Below the pieces are notes generated by a model. That model worked only from the letters and a program-made list of their open reading frames with translations, did no database searches and was not told where the DNA came from. From positions 3,534,001 through 3,598,000 of the forward strand of contig NZ_CP082269.1 in the NCBI RefSeq assembly GCF_019880405.1: a DNA stretch of 64,000 bases, written 5' to 3'. Below are positions 10,004 through 19,993 of this stretch, in pieces (position 1 is the first letter of the stretch; the number at the start of each line of letters is the position of its first letter). The position numbers were made by a program, and so were the translations under genes. The stretch is from Enterobacter sp. C2. GTDB taxonomy: Bacteria > Pseudomonadota > Gammaproteobacteria > Enterobacterales > Enterobacteriaceae.

Positions 10004-10663
10004 TCATTTTACGATGGTTTTTACGCCGTCGGCGGTACCGATCAGCGCCACGTCCGCACCACGGTTGGCGAACAGGCCGACGGTGACCACCCCTGGAATG
10101 GCGTTAATCGCATTTTCCAGCGCCACAGGATCGATAATCTCCAGACCGTGCACGTCGAGAATAACGTTACCGTTGTCGGTCACCACGCCCTGACGATATT
10201 CAGGACGACCGCCCAGCTTCACTAACTGACGGGCAACGGCGCTGCGGGCCATGGGGATCACCTCGACCGGCAGCGGGAAGCTCCCCAGAATAGCGACCTC
10301 TTTTGACGCATCGGCAATACAGATAAACTTATCCGCCACGGAGGCGATGATCTTTTCGCGCGTCAGCGCCGCGCCGCCGCCTTTGATCATCTGCATCTGA
10401 CCGTTGATCTCGTCAGCACCGTCAACGTAAACGCCCAGACGATCGACCTCGTTGAGATCGAACACGGTGATGCCAAGGGATTTCAGCTTTTCAGTGGAGG
10501 CATCAGAGCTGGAAACGGCTCCTTCAATCTGTCCCTTCATCGTGCCCAGCGCATCGATAAAGTGTGCAGCCGTTGAACCGGTGCCAACGCCGACAATGGT
10601 GCCTGGCTCAACGTAATTTAGCGCCGCCCAGCCTACTGCTTTTTTTAGTTCATCCTGCGTCAT
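10004..10663 (-). CDS. rpiA: Ribose-5-phosphate isomerase A
   Basis: RpiA interconverts ribose 5-phosphate and ribulose 5-phosphate in the non-oxidative pentose phosphate pathway, supplying substrate for TktA encoded further along. The 219-residue protein has the E. coli length, with [13 protein letters not shown] (phosphate loop), DGADEIN and [11 protein letters not shown] (active-site motifs). The start [12 protein letters not shown] is at 10663; 12 in-frame upstream codons are not conserved. It is divergent from argP. Confidence 0.97.
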   Translation of the reverse strand: MTQDELKKAVGWAALNYVEPGTIVGVGTGSTAAHFIDALGTMKGQIEGAVSSSDASTEKLKSLGITVFDLNEVDRLGVYVDGADEINGQMQMIKGGGAALTREKIIASVADKFICIADASKEVAILGSFPLPVEVIPMARSAVARQLVKLGGRPEYRQGVVTDNGNVILDVHGLEIIDPVALENAINAIPGVVTVGLFANRGADVALIGTADGVKTIVK

Positions 10664-10838
10664 GATCGTTTGCCTGTGGTGTGGAGACTGAGCGCGCATT
10701 ATAAGGCATCGATCGTTAAAATGTCCCTGTGATCAATGTCACAACTCTTAGTGAAAAACAGAGGCGCGCATTTCGTCTGTATCGAATGAAAATTTATGTC
10801 ATAGTGCTGTTAATCACACTTTGGAGCACCTCTTAGCA

Positions 10839-11732
10839 ATGAAACGTCCGGACTACAGAACATTACAGGCGCTTGATGCGGTCATTCGTGAACGCGGGTT
10901 TGAGCGCGCCGCGCAAAAGCTGTGTATTACCCAGTCCGCCGTCTCACAACGTATTAAACAGCTGGAAAATATGTTTGGTCAGCCGCTGCTGGTTCGTACC
11001 GTGCCGCCGCGTCCTACCGAGCAGGGTCAGAAGCTGCTGGCACTGCTGCGTCAGGTTGAGCTGCTAGAGGATGAGTGGCTGGGGGATGAGCAGACCGGCT
11101 CTACGCCGCTGCTGCTCTCGCTAGCGGTCAACGCCGACAGCCTGGCGACCTGGCTGTTACCCGCCCTGGCACCGGTGCTGGTTGACTCACCGATCCGCCT
11201 TAATCTGCAGGTGGAAGATGAGACCCGTACCCAGGAGCGTCTGCGTCGGGGGGAAGTGGTCGGCGCGGTCAGTATCCAGTCCCAGGCGCTGCCAAGCTGC
11301 CTCGTGGATCGGCTCGGCGCGCTCGACTACCTGTTTGTAGGCTCAAAAGCCTTCGCCGAACGCTACTTCCCCAACGGCGTGACCCGCTCGGCGCTGCTAA
11401 AGGCCCCGGCGGTGGCGTTTGACCATCTCGACGATATGCATCAGGCCTTTTTGCAGCAGAACTTCGATCTGCCGCCGGGCAGCGTACCGTGCCATATCGT
11501 TAACTCGTCCGAAGCCTTTGTGCAGCTGGCGCGCCAGGGTACGACCTGCTGCATGATCCCGCACCTGCAGATTGAGCGCGAGTTAGACAGCGGCGAGCTG
11601 ATTGACCTGACGCCGGGCCTGTTCCAGCGGCGGATGCTTTTCTGGCACCGTTTCGCGCCGGAGAGCCGCATGATGCGCAACGTTACCGAAGCGCTGCTGG
11701 CCCACGGTCGCCGCGTACTGCGTCAGGACTAA
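10839..11732 (+). CDS. argP: LysR-type regulator ArgP (IciA)
   Basis: ArgP is the lysine/arginine-responsive LysR regulator that activates argO, here located about 1.5 kb away. The 297-residue protein shows the N-terminal winged HTH ([20 protein letters not shown]) and a typical effector-binding domain. Near-identity to E. coli ArgP over the whole length makes assignment secure. The start [10 protein letters not shown] at 10839 follows a GGAGC-type ribosome-binding site. Confidence 0.97.
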   Translation: MKRPDYRTLQALDAVIRERGFERAAQKLCITQSAVSQRIKQLENMFGQPLLVRTVPPRPTEQGQKLLALLRQVELLEDEWLGDEQTGSTPLLLSLAVNADSLATWLLPALAPVLVDSPIRLNLQVEDETRTQERLRRGEVVGAVSIQSQALPSCLVDRLGALDYLFVGSKAFAERYFPNGVTRSALLKAPAVAFDHLDDMHQAFLQQNFDLPPGSVPCHIVNSSEAFVQLARQGTTCCMIPHLQIERELDSGELIDLTPGLFQRRMLFWHRFAPESRMMRNVTEALLAHGRRVLRQD

Positions 11733-11742
11733 AACGGGAGAG

Positions 11743-11772
11743 TATCCGGCCAGGTTTGACCCCGGCCGGATA
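11743..11772. terminator. Inverted repeat between argP and yggE
   Basis: TATCCGGCC (11743-11751) pairs perfectly with GGCCGGATA (11764-11772), a REP-like palindrome in the gap between two convergent genes. It likely serves as a bidirectional terminator. Confidence 0.6.
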
Positions 11773-11780
11773 AGAGAGGA

Positions 11781-12557
11781 TTACTGCTGGGCTGGCTGAG
11801 TTGACTGGGCTGGTGCCGACTGCGCAGGCGCAGGTTGAGCGGTGCTTCCCGCCTGCGGCTGCAGTTCAAACACCACGTCAACCTGATCGTCAAACTGGAT
11901 CGTTGGCTGCTCGTAGGTCTCCTGCGCCGACGTTGGTGCCGCGTCTGCCTTCATCATGCGTACCATCGGGGTAGGCTGATAGTTAGAGACGTGGTAACGC
12001 ACGCTGTACACCGGCCCCAGGGTAGACTTAAAGCCCGCAGCCAGCTGCCCGGCCTGACGCACGGCGTCATCGATTGCTGCTTTACGCGCCTTGTCTTTAT
12101 AGGCTTCTGGTTGCGCAACGCCGAGGGTAACCGCACGGATCTCGTTCAGCCCGGCTTTCAGCGCGCCATCCAGCAGCGAGTTAAGCTTATCCAGCTCGCG
12201 CAGCGTCACCTCTACCGTACGTACAGCCCGGTAACCCTTCAGAATGCTTTTGCCATTCTGATAGTCATAGTCCGGCTGGGTACGCAGGTTAGCGGAGTTG
12301 ATATCTTTCTTCGCCACGCCGTTCTGCTCAAGGAAGCTCAGGTATTGCGCAACGCGATCGTCGGCCTGCTTCTTCGCCGATGCTGCATCTTTTGCTGCAA
12401 CGTTAACTTCAATCGCCAGGGTGGCGATATCCGGCACGGCATCAACGCTCGCCGTACCCGAGGTCACAATATGCGGGCCGTTTGGCAGCTCATTTGCCTG
12501 AACCGACAGCGCACCTAATCCAACTAATGCCGCAAGGGCCATCACTTTGAACTTCAC
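11781..12557 (-). CDS. yggE: SIMPL-domain periplasmic protein YggE, GTG start
   Basis: YggE is a SIMPL (DUF541) protein implicated in oxidative-stress tolerance; its biochemical role is not settled. I start at GTG 12557 because an AAGGAG ribosome-binding site lies 7 bases upstream and the following KFKVMALAALVGLGALSVQA matches the E. coli signal peptide; the longer ATG-started frame would add 27 unlike residues. At 258 residues it is longer than E. coli (246), because the C-terminus has a low-complexity tail rich in Gln, Ala, Pro and Ser. Signal cleavage is expected after VQA. Confidence 0.93.
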   Translation of the reverse strand: MKFKVMALAALVGLGALSVQANELPNGPHIVTSGTASVDAVPDIATLAIEVNVAAKDAASAKKQADDRVAQYLSFLEQNGVAKKDINSANLRTQPDYDYQNGKSILKGYRAVRTVEVTLRELDKLNSLLDGALKAGLNEIRAVTLGVAQPEAYKDKARKAAIDDAVRQAGQLAAGFKSTLGPVYSVRYHVSNYQPTPMVRMMKADAAPTSAQETYEQPTIQFDDQVDVVFELQPQAGSTAQPAPAQSAPAQSTQPAQQ

Positions 12558-12662
12558 CGTAGCTTCTCCTTGTCTGAATATTCGCCGCGGACGCGGACGT
12601 TTGGCTGCAAGCTTAACGTTTTCGGCGCAGTTGTCCATCGGACTTAGCCTGGTAACGCTGCG

Positions 12663-13295
12663 CTACAGAACCTGTAAATGATGAATACCGTCCTTCGCCA
12701 GCTGAAACGCGATAAACCACATGATCACGCCAACGACGACGTTAATAATACGCTGCGCCTTAGCGGTGCGCAGGCGTGGCGCAAGCCATACTGCCAGCAG
12801 CGCCAGACCGAAAAACCAGATGAACGAGGCGCTAATCGTCCCAAGCGCAAACCAACGCTTCGGCTCTGCCGCCAGCTGCCCACCCAAACTACCGAGCACC
12901 ACAAAGGTGTCGAGATAGACGTGAGGGTTGAGCCAGGTTACTGCCAGCATAGTGGCGATTATCCGCCAGCGCCCCTGTTTTAACACTTCAGCATTAGCCA
13001 GCTCAAGCTGCTGGCTAAAGGCCGTTTTTAGCGCGCCAAAGCCATACCAGAGCAGAAACGCTACCCCGCCCCAGGTGACCAGCGCCATCAGCCACGGCGA
13101 CTGCATCAGCACCGCGCTGCCGCCAAAGATCCCGGCACAGATCAGAATCAGATCGCTAAGGGCGCATAATCCAGCCACCATCAATGGATACTGGCGGCGA
13201 ATGCCCTGATTCATCACAAACGCATTTTGCGGGCCCAGCGGCAGGATCATCGCCGCACCTAACGCAAGCCCTTGAAAATAATAACTTAACACCAT
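12663..13295 (-). CDS. argO: Arginine exporter ArgO (LysE family)
   Basis: ArgO is an inner-membrane LysE-type exporter for arginine and canavanine, activated by ArgP. The 210-residue protein has about six membrane segments and the family signature [17 protein letters not shown] after the first. Several ATGs are in frame; I choose the one at 13295 ([13 protein letters not shown]) because it aligns with the E. coli start and its spacing from AGAGG is better than that of the adjacent ATG at 13298. It precedes yggE in the same orientation. Confidence 0.94.
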   Translation of the reverse strand: MVLSYYFQGLALGAAMILPLGPQNAFVMNQGIRRQYPLMVAGLCALSDLILICAGIFGGSAVLMQSPWLMALVTWGGVAFLLWYGFGALKTAFSQQLELANAEVLKQGRWRIIATMLAVTWLNPHVYLDTFVVLGSLGGQLAAEPKRWFALGTISASFIWFFGLALLAVWLAPRLRTAKAQRIINVVVGVIMWFIAFQLAKDGIHHLQVL

Positions 13296-13396
13296 CATAG
13301 CCTCTACCTGTTCGTTCATGGCGGAGACTATACCGTGCCCTTATTATAAGCGGAAATTTAAAATTCTAATCAGTAATCAGTAGGGCTAATACTAAA

Positions 13397-13419
13397 CAGG
13401 GCCAGCAGTGCTGGCCCTG
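13397..13419 (-). terminator. Strong hairpin downstream of mscS
   Basis: CAGGGCCAGCA and TGCTGGCCCTG form a perfect 11-bp stem around a single G, 7 bases past the mscS stop, followed on the minus strand by a short U-rich stretch (TTTAGTATTAG). Probable terminator. Confidence 0.75.
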
Positions 13420-13425
13420 GGGAGA

Positions 13426-14295
13426 TTATTGCTGCTCGGCAGACTGAGCGGCTTTCTCACGCTTGAAATGCACATCCATCTGCGGATAGGGGAAGCCAAT
13501 GCCGTGGGCATCGAAAGTCTTCTTGATGCGCTCCAGCACGTCCCAGTAAACGTTTTGCAGATCGCCGCTGTTGCTCCAGGTGCGGATCACAAAGTTAACC
13601 GAGGAGGCTCCCAGCTCGTTCATGCGGACGGTTCTTTCGCGATCTTTCAGAATACGATCGTCAGACTCGATAATCTCGGTCAGCAGCTGTTTCACCAGAT
13701 CGATATCCGCATCGTAATCAACGCCGATAATGAACTCGTTACGGCGCACCGGCTCGCGGGAGAAGTTAATGATGTTGCCAGCAATGATCTTACCGTTGGG
13801 GATGACAATGTAGCGGCCATCGGCGGAACGCATAGTGGTAGAGAAGATCTGCACATGCAAAACGGTCCCCGCCACGCCGCCTAAATCCACATACTCACCG
13901 GCACGGAAAGGACGGAAGGTCACCAGCAGCACGCCTGCGGCCAGGTTAGAGAGCGAGCCCTGAAGCGCAAGGCCAATGGCCAGACCCGCGGCACCCAGCA
14001 CGGCAATCACCGATGCGGTCTGCACCCCTACCCGGCCCAGCGCGGCGATCAGGGTAAAGGCAATAATGCCATAGCGGACCAGCGCAGAGAGAAAGTCAGC
14101 CACCGTGGCATCAATATGGCGAGCCACCATCAGTCGATTGATACCGTTAGAAATGACCCGGGCGATGATCATCCCGATAATGAGGATGACAATCGCAGCA
14201 ACGATGTTGACGGCATAGCTCAGCAGCAGCGCCTGGTTGCGCACCAGCCAGCCGCCGGCGTTGTTTATGCTACCCAGCACATTAAGATCGTCCAT
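13426..14295 (-). CDS. mscS: Small-conductance mechanosensitive channel MscS
   Basis: MscS is the homoheptameric inner-membrane channel that opens on hypo-osmotic shock. The 289-residue protein (286 in E. coli) has three N-terminal membrane segments; the pore-lining TM3 with the alternating Gly/Ala pattern [20 protein letters not shown] is intact, followed by the beta domain and cytoplasmic cage. The C-terminal tail ([14 protein letters not shown]) is a little longer than in E. coli. It lies between fbaA and argO as in E. coli. Confidence 0.97.
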   Translation of the reverse strand: MDDLNVLGSINNAGGWLVRNQALLLSYAVNIVAAIVILIIGMIIARVISNGINRLMVARHIDATVADFLSALVRYGIIAFTLIAALGRVGVQTASVIAVLGAAGLAIGLALQGSLSNLAAGVLLVTFRPFRAGEYVDLGGVAGTVLHVQIFSTTMRSADGRYIVIPNGKIIAGNIINFSREPVRRNEFIIGVDYDADIDLVKQLLTEIIESDDRILKDRERTVRMNELGASSVNFVIRTWSNSGDLQNVYWDVLERIKKTFDAHGIGFPYPQMDVHFKREKAAQSAEQQ

Positions 14296-14463
14296 TCACT
14301 GTTCCTTATGCTTACCTAAATGGGTTAAAAATCACGTAAAACGTGAAGCAGGTCAGCAAAGCGTAAACAAAAATCGACCCCTATGCCAAACCCTAAACGC
14401 ACCGGTCGCACAAAACGCCTGCGATAAGGGTGACTTTTCAGACTGTGTTCACCCTCGACAGGC

Positions 14464-14490
14464 AAAAAAAATGGCCCCCCGTAGGGAGCC
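14464..14490 (-). terminator. Rho-independent terminator of epd-pgk-fbaA
   Basis: On the minus strand GGCTCCC, a short loop and GGGGGCC form a stem (14473-14490, one G-U pair) followed by eight U residues (14464-14471). It lies 22 bases past the fbaA stop. Confidence 0.88.
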
Positions 14491-14512
14491 ACTCTCTTTT
14501 ACACGCTTTAAA

Positions 14513-15589
14513 TTACAGAACGTCGATCGCGTTCAGCTCTTTAAATGCCTGCTCCAGACGCGTCACCATGCTGGCCTGTGCGGCACGCAGCCATACGCGC
14601 GGATCGTAGTATTTCTTGTTCGGCTGGTCTTCGCCTTTCGGGTTGCCCAGCTGAGACTGCAGGTAAGCTTCGTTCTCTTTGTAGTACTTCAGGATACCTT
14701 CCCAGTTAGCCCACTGAGTATCGGTATCGATGTTCATTTTGATCACGCCGTAGCTTACGGAATCTTTGATCTCCTGAGCGGAAGAGCCGGAACCGCCATG
14801 GAATACGAAGTTCAGGCTGTTGTGCGGCAGGTTATGTTTCTTAGAAACATACTCCTGAGAGTCGCGCAGGATGGTCGGGGTCAGCTTAACGTTACCTGGC
14901 TTGTACACGCCGTGTACGTTACCGAAGGAAGCCGCAATGGTGAAGCGCGGGCTGATCGCGTTCAGCTTGGTGTACGCGTAGTCAACGTCTTCCGGCTGGG
15001 TGTAGAGTGCAGATGCGTCCATATGGCTGTTGTCTACGCCATCTTCTTCACCGCCGGTGCAGCCCAGTTCGATCTCCAGGGTCATGCCCATTTTGGACAT
15101 GCGCTCCAGGTATTTAGAGCAGATCTCGATGTTCTCTTCCAGGGACTCTTCAGAGAGGTCGATCATGTGAGAAGAGAACAGCGGTTTACCGGTAGCGGCA
15201 AAGTGTTTTTCACCCGCGTCCAGCAGACCGTCGATCCACGGCAGCAGTTTCTTCGCGCAGTGGTCAGTGTGCAGGATCACCGGCACGCCGTAGTGTTCAG
15301 CCATCTGATGAACGTGGTGCGCACCAGAGATAGCACCCAGAATAGCCGCCTGCTGGCCTTCGCCTTTGAAGCCTTTACCGGCGATAAACGCAGCACCGCC
15401 GTTAGAGAACTGAACGATTACCGGCGCTTTTACCTTCGCAGCGGTTTCCAGAACGGCGTTGATGGAGTCGGTACCTACGCAGTTAACGGCTGGCAGCGCA
15501 AAGTTGTTCTCTTTAGCAACCTGGAATACTTTCTGAACGTCATCACCGGTGATCACGCCTGGTTTTACGAAATCAAAAATTTTAGACAT
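14513..15589 (-). CDS. fbaA: Class II fructose-bisphosphate aldolase
   Basis: FbaA cleaves fructose 1,6-bisphosphate to DHAP and glyceraldehyde 3-phosphate; it is the zinc-dependent class II enzyme. The 358-residue protein shows the zinc site block PVILHTDHCAKKLLPWIDGL near residue 100 and the second signature LEIELGCTGGEEDGVDN. It is one residue shorter than E. coli FbaA, with the change in the variable segment GFKGEGQQ near residue 74. It is the last gene of the epd-pgk-fbaA operon. Confidence 0.98.
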   Translation of the reverse strand: MSKIFDFVKPGVITGDDVQKVFQVAKENNFALPAVNCVGTDSINAVLETAAKVKAPVIVQFSNGGAAFIAGKGFKGEGQQAAILGAISGAHHVHQMAEHYGVPVILHTDHCAKKLLPWIDGLLDAGEKHFAATGKPLFSSHMIDLSEESLEENIEICSKYLERMSKMGMTLEIELGCTGGEEDGVDNSHMDASALYTQPEDVDYAYTKLNAISPRFTIAASFGNVHGVYKPGNVKLTPTILRDSQEYVSKKHNLPHNSLNFVFHGGSGSSAQEIKDSVSYGVIKMNIDTDTQWANWEGILKYYKENEAYLQSQLGNPKGEDQPNKKYYDPRVWLRAAQASMVTRLEQAFKELNAIDVL

Positions 15590-15627
15590 GGTGTAAATCC
15601 TGTATTTACAGAAAACGGGTCTGAAAA

Positions 15628-15647
15628 CAGGCGGAGCGATCCGCCTG
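15628..15647 (-). promoter_or_regulatory. Intercistronic hairpin between pgk and fbaA
   Basis: CAGGCGGA and TCCGCCTG form a perfect 8-bp stem with a 4-base loop, 8 bases beyond the pgk stop, followed on the minus strand by UUUUC. It could partially terminate or protect the 3' end of a processed pgk message. Processing in this gap is known in E. coli; the role here is inferred. Confidence 0.6.
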
Positions 15648-15655
15648 CTCAGGCA

Positions 15656-16819
15656 TTACTTCTTAGCGCGCTCTTCGAGCATCGCTACGGCTGGCAGCAC
15701 TTTGCCTTCCACGAATTCAAGGAACGCGCCGCCACCGGTGGAGATGTAGGAGATTTTGTCAGCGATGCCGAACAGGTCGATCGCTGCCAGGGTATCACCG
15801 CCACCTGCGATAGAGAACGCGTCGCTGTCAGCGATAGCGTTGGCTACGATCTCAGTCCCTTTACGGAAGTTCGGGAACTCAAAAACGCCAACCGGGCCGT
15901 TCCACAGAATAGTTTTGGCGTTTTTCAGGATTTCAGCCAGTTTCTCAGCGGAAACATCGCCCAGATCCAGAATCTGCTCTTCATCTTTGATGTCGCTAAC
16001 AGATTTCAGGGTCGCGGTCGCGGTTTCAGAGAACTCAGTGGCAACGCGCACGTCAGTCGGGACCGGAATGTCGCAGGTCTGCAGCAGACGTTTCGCTTCG
16101 TCTACCAGGTCAGCTTCGTACAGGGATTTGCCCACGTTGTGGCCCTGCGCGGCAACGAAGGTGTTGGCGATGCCGCCACCGACGATCAGCTGGTCAGCGA
16201 TTTTAGACAGGGAGTCGAGCACGGTCAGCTTGGTGGAGACTTTAGAGCCGCCAACGATAGCCACCATCGGGCGAGCTGGCTCTTTCAGCGCTTTACCCAG
16301 CGCGTCCAGTTCCTCTGCCAGCAGCGGGCCTGCGCACGCCACGTCAGCAAATTTGCCTACGCCGTGAGTAGATGCCTGCGCACGGTGTGCCGTACCAAAT
16401 GCGTCCATCACGAAGATGTCGCACAGTGCAGCATATTTTTTCGCCAGGGTTTCGTCGTCTTTCTTTTCGCCTTTGTTGAAGCGAACGTTTTCCAGAACAA
16501 CCAGCTCACCCTCAGCCACTTCTACGCCGTCCAGGTAGTCTTTTACCAGACGTACCGGGCTAGAGAGTTTGTCTTTCAGGTAGTTAACAACCGGCAGCAG
16601 AGAGAATTCTTCGTTGTACTCGCCTTCGGTCGGACGACCCAGGTGAGAGGTGACCATCACTTTTGCACCCTGTTTCAGGGCCAGTTCGATAGTCGGCAGG
16701 GAGGCGCGGATACGCGCATCGCTGGTTACTTTACCATCTTTAACCGGTACGTTCAGATCCGCACGGATAAAAACGCGTTTACCAGCTAGATCCAGATCGG
16801 TCATCTTAATTACAGACAT
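15656..16819 (-). CDS. pgk: Phosphoglycerate kinase
   Basis: Pgk transfers phosphate from 1,3-bisphosphoglycerate to ADP in glycolysis. The 387-residue protein has the N-terminal signature [15 protein letters not shown], the hinge region and the C-terminal nucleotide loop [13 protein letters not shown]. Length and sequence equal E. coli. It is the middle gene of epd-pgk-fbaA and makes the 3-phosphoglycerate precursor used by SerA. Confidence 0.98.
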   Translation of the reverse strand: MSVIKMTDLDLAGKRVFIRADLNVPVKDGKVTSDARIRASLPTIELALKQGAKVMVTSHLGRPTEGEYNEEFSLLPVVNYLKDKLSSPVRLVKDYLDGVEVAEGELVVLENVRFNKGEKKDDETLAKKYAALCDIFVMDAFGTAHRAQASTHGVGKFADVACAGPLLAEELDALGKALKEPARPMVAIVGGSKVSTKLTVLDSLSKIADQLIVGGGIANTFVAAQGHNVGKSLYEADLVDEAKRLLQTCDIPVPTDVRVATEFSETATATLKSVSDIKDEEQILDLGDVSAEKLAEILKNAKTILWNGPVGVFEFPNFRKGTEIVANAIADSDAFSIAGGGDTLAAIDLFGIADKISYISTGGGAFLEFVEGKVLPAVAMLEERAKK

Positions 16820-16868
16820 GGTGAATCCTCTCGTTGATTCTTAAAGTTTTGCAGACGCAAGACGCGCC

Positions 16869-17888
16869 CTACCTAAAACCTTTCGCGGCCATCGCTAACG
16901 TCGTGTCGAGCATTCGATTAGCGAAACCCCATTCATTATCACACCAGACCAGCGTTTTGATCAGATGTGCACCGCTGACCCGCGTCTGTGTGCCATCGAT
17001 AATGGCACTGTGCGGATCGTGGTTAAAATCAGTTGAGACCAACGGTAATTCCGTATAGTCAACTATACCATGAAATGCTTCCCGTGACGCCTTTTGCAGC
17101 AACTGGTTGACTTGACAGGCATTTACCGGGCTGCTTACCGTCACGCTGAGGTCGATTGCCGTGACATTGATTGTCGGTACGCGTACGGCAATGGCTTCAA
17201 ATTTATCATTAAATTTTGGAAAGAAGCGCGTAATGCCAGCCGCAAGCTTGGTATCCACTGGAATGATCGACTGGCTGGCTGCACGCGTACGCCGCAGATC
17301 CGGATGGTAAGCGTCAATGACCTGCTGATCGTGCATCGCCGAGTGGATGGTGGTGACCGTCCCCGACTCAATGCCAAAGGCATCATCAAGCAGCTTGATG
17401 ACGGGAATAATACAGTTTGTGGTGCAGGAGGCGTTTGAGACGATGCGATCGTCTGGACGCAGATCGTCCTGATTGACGCCGAAGACCACGGTGGCGTCGA
17501 GATCGCTGCTGCCCGGATGGGAAAAGAGCACCTTTTTCGCGCCGGCGCTCAAATGTGCTTCACCGTGCTCACGGTTGCCGTACACGCCGGTACAGTCCAG
17601 CACCACGTCGACCTCAAGCTCGCGCCAGGGCAGCGCATCAATGGTTGGCTCGTGCAGGAGACGGATCGCGTCATGGCCGACAAATAGCAGTCCGCCCTCG
17701 TGATGAACACGCTGGCTAAAGCGGCCGTGGCTGGTGTCATACTTCAACAGATGCGCAATGCCTGCGTCATCCGCCAGCTCGTTAATGGCCACTACGGCGA
17801 TCTCCGCCCGGCGTCCGGATTCATACAAAGCACGAACCACGTTACGCCCGATGCGACCAAAGCCATTTATCGCGATGCGTAGGGTCAT
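16869..17888 (-). CDS. epd: Erythrose-4-phosphate dehydrogenase
   Basis: Epd is a GAPDH-family enzyme that oxidises erythrose 4-phosphate to 4-phosphoerythronate, the first step of the DXP-dependent pyridoxal phosphate pathway whose PdxA is encoded at 52 kb. The 339-residue protein has the NAD motif [17 protein letters not shown] and the catalytic cysteine motif [13 protein letters not shown] near residue 150-160. It is the first gene of the operon, with Cra- and CRP-like sites upstream. Confidence 0.97.
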   Translation of the reverse strand: MTLRIAINGFGRIGRNVVRALYESGRRAEIAVVAINELADDAGIAHLLKYDTSHGRFSQRVHHEGGLLFVGHDAIRLLHEPTIDALPWRELEVDVVLDCTGVYGNREHGEAHLSAGAKKVLFSHPGSSDLDATVVFGVNQDDLRPDDRIVSNASCTTNCIIPVIKLLDDAFGIESGTVTTIHSAMHDQQVIDAYHPDLRRTRAASQSIIPVDTKLAAGITRFFPKFNDKFEAIAVRVPTINVTAIDLSVTVSSPVNACQVNQLLQKASREAFHGIVDYTELPLVSTDFNHDPHSAIIDGTQTRVSGAHLIKTLVWCDNEWGFANRMLDTTLAMAAKGFR

Positions 17889-18009
17889 AAGTCTCCTGCA
17901 AAGCTATCCCTGAGTCGATGGCTGACAGAGTAATGCAGCGACATAGTCAGGGAAACCTCGCTTGTCACAAACTGCGACTAAGTGGTTAAATGTCGAACGG
18001 AATTTCGAC

Positions 18010-18021
18010 TGAAACGCTTCA
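18010..18021. promoter_or_regulatory. Cra (FruR) operator upstream of epd
   Basis: TGAAACGCTTCA fits the Cra consensus TGAAWCSNTTCA and is nearly palindromic. It lies about 120 bases upstream of the epd start. Cra control of epd-pgk-fbaA is known in E. coli; conservation here is inferred from the motif. Confidence 0.75.
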
Positions 18022-18080
18022 GCTAGGGTAAGCGAAACGTGGAATAAAGGGAATCCGCTGCCGTGGGGTTAAACCAGTTA

Positions 18081-18096
18081 TCTGATCTACGTCACA
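18081..18096. promoter_or_regulatory. Candidate CRP site in the epd/ECF-operon divergent region
   Basis: TCTGATCTACGTCACA matches the CRP consensus TGTGA-N6-TCACA with one mismatch. It sits about 190 bases upstream of epd and about 165 bases upstream of the divergent PCC-domain gene, so it could serve either side. Apart from this and the Cra site, I see no other clear element or riboswitch fold in the 371-base gap 17889-18259. Confidence 0.55.
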
Positions 18097-18259
18097 CTTT
18101 ATTGCTCACCTACGGCAGAATTATTCCATTGCCGGGATCCATATTCCTTTATACGCAAATCTACCATCGGTCGCGGTCTTTTCCTGATATACATCATTAA
18201 AACGAATTGCTGTCGCTCTTATGATCGCTGCCACTTTGGCGTTTACGAGGCCTATGACC

Positions 18260-18682
18260 ATGATCCCCGGCACTTCTCCATCCAGCGCGCGCTTCTATGC
18301 CCTGCGTCTGCTTCCCGGCGATGAGCTGCTCACTGCCCTTCGTGCGTTTACCCAGCGTCACGCACTCCAGGCCGCCTGGATTGCTGGCTGCACCGGCAGC
18401 CTGACGGATGTGGCGCTGCGCTTCGCCGCCCGCGACGAGACCACTTATCTACATGGCACCTTCGAAGCGATCTCCCTCGGCGGCACGCTGGAGCTGGCCG
18501 GTGAGCATCTGCACCTCAGCGTGGCCGATGAGAATGGCGTGATGACCGGCGGGCACGTCATGCCTGGCTGTACGGTTCGCACCACCCTTGAACTGGTGAT
18601 CGGCGAGCTGACCACCCTCGCCTTCAGCCGCCAGCCCTGTGCTGTTTCGGGCTATGACGAGCTGGTTATTAACGCACGCTAA
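18260..18682 (+). CDS. PCC-domain (DUF296, COG1661) protein
   Basis: A 140-residue single-domain protein of the PCC/PPC (DUF296) family, called a PD1-like DNA-binding protein by homology to plant AHL proteins. In bacteria no function is firmly established. The family hallmark LHLSVADENGVMTGGHVMPG lies near residue 83-102, preceded by WIAGCTGSLTDVALRF. GAGG at 18247-18250 is 9 bases before the ATG at 18260 but only 3 before the ATG at 18254, so I prefer 18260. It is first in a tight operon with an ECF importer (24-base gap to the S component), which suggests a link to the imported compound. The Escherichia locus lacks it. Confidence 0.85.
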   Translation: MIPGTSPSSARFYALRLLPGDELLTALRAFTQRHALQAAWIAGCTGSLTDVALRFAARDETTYLHGTFEAISLGGTLELAGEHLHLSVADENGVMTGGHVMPGCTVRTTLELVIGELTTLAFSRQPCAVSGYDELVINAR

Positions 18683-18706
18683 TTTTCCCAACCTCACGAG
18701 GTCGCT

Positions 18707-19285
18707 ATGGCACGTCGCCAACTCGCCAGCCAGACGCTGGCACTGATCGTTATCTCTATCGCCATCAATATGATCGGTGGCCAGCTAATTAGCCTGCTGA
18801 AGCTGCCGATCTTTCTCGACTCTATCGGCACGCTGATGAGCGCCGTGCTGCTGGGGCCGTTTATCGGCATGCTTACCGGCCTGCTGACCAATCTGCTCTG
18901 GGGGCTGCTCACCGATCCCATCGCCGCCGCCTTTGCCCCGGTGGCGATGGTGATTGGTCTGGTGGCCGGTTGGCTGGCCCGGCTGGGCTGGTTCCGTACC
19001 CTGCCGAAGGTGATCGTCAGCGGCATCATCATTACGCTCGCGGTCACGGTGGTGGCCGTACCGCTGCGTACCGCCCTGTTCGGCGGGGTTACCGGCAGCG
19101 GAGCCGATCTCTTTGTCGCCTGGATGCACTCTATGGGCCAGGATCTGCTTGAGTCCGTGGCGATCACCGTGCTCGGGGCCAACCTCGTGGATAAGATCCT
19201 CACGGCGATTGTGGTCTGGATCCTGCTGCGCCAGCTGCCGCTGCGCACCACGCGCCACTTCCCCACCATGGCCGCCGTGCGTTAA
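18707..19285 (+). CDS. ECF transporter substrate-binding membrane protein (S component)
   Basis: A 192-residue very hydrophobic protein with five to six membrane segments. The N-terminal segment and the pattern FLDSIGTLMSAVLLGPFIG followed by GLLTNLLWGL are typical of ECF S components that face a T-A-A' energising module. The gene is immediately followed by T and two A genes (its stop abuts the T start), so it is a dedicated (group I-like) system. I cannot assign the substrate: it is not recognisably BioY, ThiT, CbiM, NikM or QueT. No riboswitch-like element is evident upstream. Confidence is high for class, low for specificity. Confidence 0.85.
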   Translation: MARRQLASQTLALIVISIAINMIGGQLISLLKLPIFLDSIGTLMSAVLLGPFIGMLTGLLTNLLWGLLTDPIAAAFAPVAMVIGLVAGWLARLGWFRTLPKVIVSGIIITLAVTVVAVPLRTALFGGVTGSGADLFVAWMHSMGQDLLESVAITVLGANLVDKILTAIVVWILLRQLPLRTTRHFPTMAAVR

Positions 19286-19993
19286 ATGCACCCCTTTACG
19301 TCGCTCACGCTGTGGGTGCTCGCCGCATTCTCTACGCTGCTGATACCGGCAGGCGCGGCGCTTACCGCCTGGAGCACTGCCGCCTTTGCCAGCCTGCTCT
19401 TTTTTCGCGCCACCCGCAGGCGAGCACGTTACGTCGGCTGGCTGATGTTCTCTCTGGGTGCGGGGCTCTGGCTCGTGCACGGCGGCTGGCTGACAGAATG
19501 GCTTAGCGGGCAGCCGCGCGATCCCCGACGCTGGGCACAGGCCGTTACGCTCTGGCTGCGTATTCTGGCAGTCGTCTCGACCGCCCAGCTCTGGATGCAT
19601 TGTGTGCCGGTCCGGCAGTTTATTCGCGCGTTGTTTGCCAGCCGCCTGCCGCCGGGTCTCGCCTACCTGCTTTCAGGCCCGCTGCTGATCGTCGAGCAAC
19701 TTAAGCATCGACTAGCCAGCATTCATGAAGCCCAGCGCGCCCGGGGCGTGCCGCTGGACGGACGCTGGTATCAACGGCTGCGGGCGATCCCGGCTCTGGT
19801 GCTGCCCCTGACCCAGGGCGCGCTTAACGATCTCGCCGTGCGCGGCGCGGCACTGGATATGCGGGCCTTTCGCCTGCACCGTACCCGCACCACGCTGTGG
19901 GCCCCAAAAGACAGCGCCCTTCAGCGTGCCGTGCGCTACGGCATGGTGGCGCTGATCGTCACGGAGGCAGGCGTATGGCTATGGTTACGTTAG
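19286..19993 (+). CDS. ECF transporter transmembrane component (CbiQ/EcfT family)
   Basis: A 235-residue T component that couples the ATPases to the S component. Four or more membrane segments occupy the N-terminal half and the extreme C-terminus. The cytoplasmic coupling region carries the family's two short Arg-Gly motifs: RARGVPLDGR near residue 152 and VRGAALDMRAFRLH near residue 190, which normally dock in the ATPase grooves. It starts at the base after the S component stop and overlaps the next gene by 19 bases, consistent with coupled translation. Confidence 0.88.
   Translation: MHPFTSLTLWVLAAFSTLLIPAGAALTAWSTAAFASLLFFRATRRRARYVGWLMFSLGAGLWLVHGGWLTEWLSGQPRDPRRWAQAVTLWLRILAVVSTAQLWMHCVPVRQFIRALFASRLPPGLAYLLSGPLLIVEQLKHRLASIHEAQRARGVPLDGRWYQRLRAIPALVLPLTQGALNDLAVRGAALDMRAFRLHRTRTTLWAPKDSALQRAVRYGMVALIVTEAGVWLWLR

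Noticed and set aside
14237-16789. An 850-codon open frame on the plus strand opposite fbaA and pgk
   Set aside because: It is antisense to two highly conserved glycolytic genes; the open frame follows from their codon bias. It has no ribosome-binding site and its translation resembles no family.
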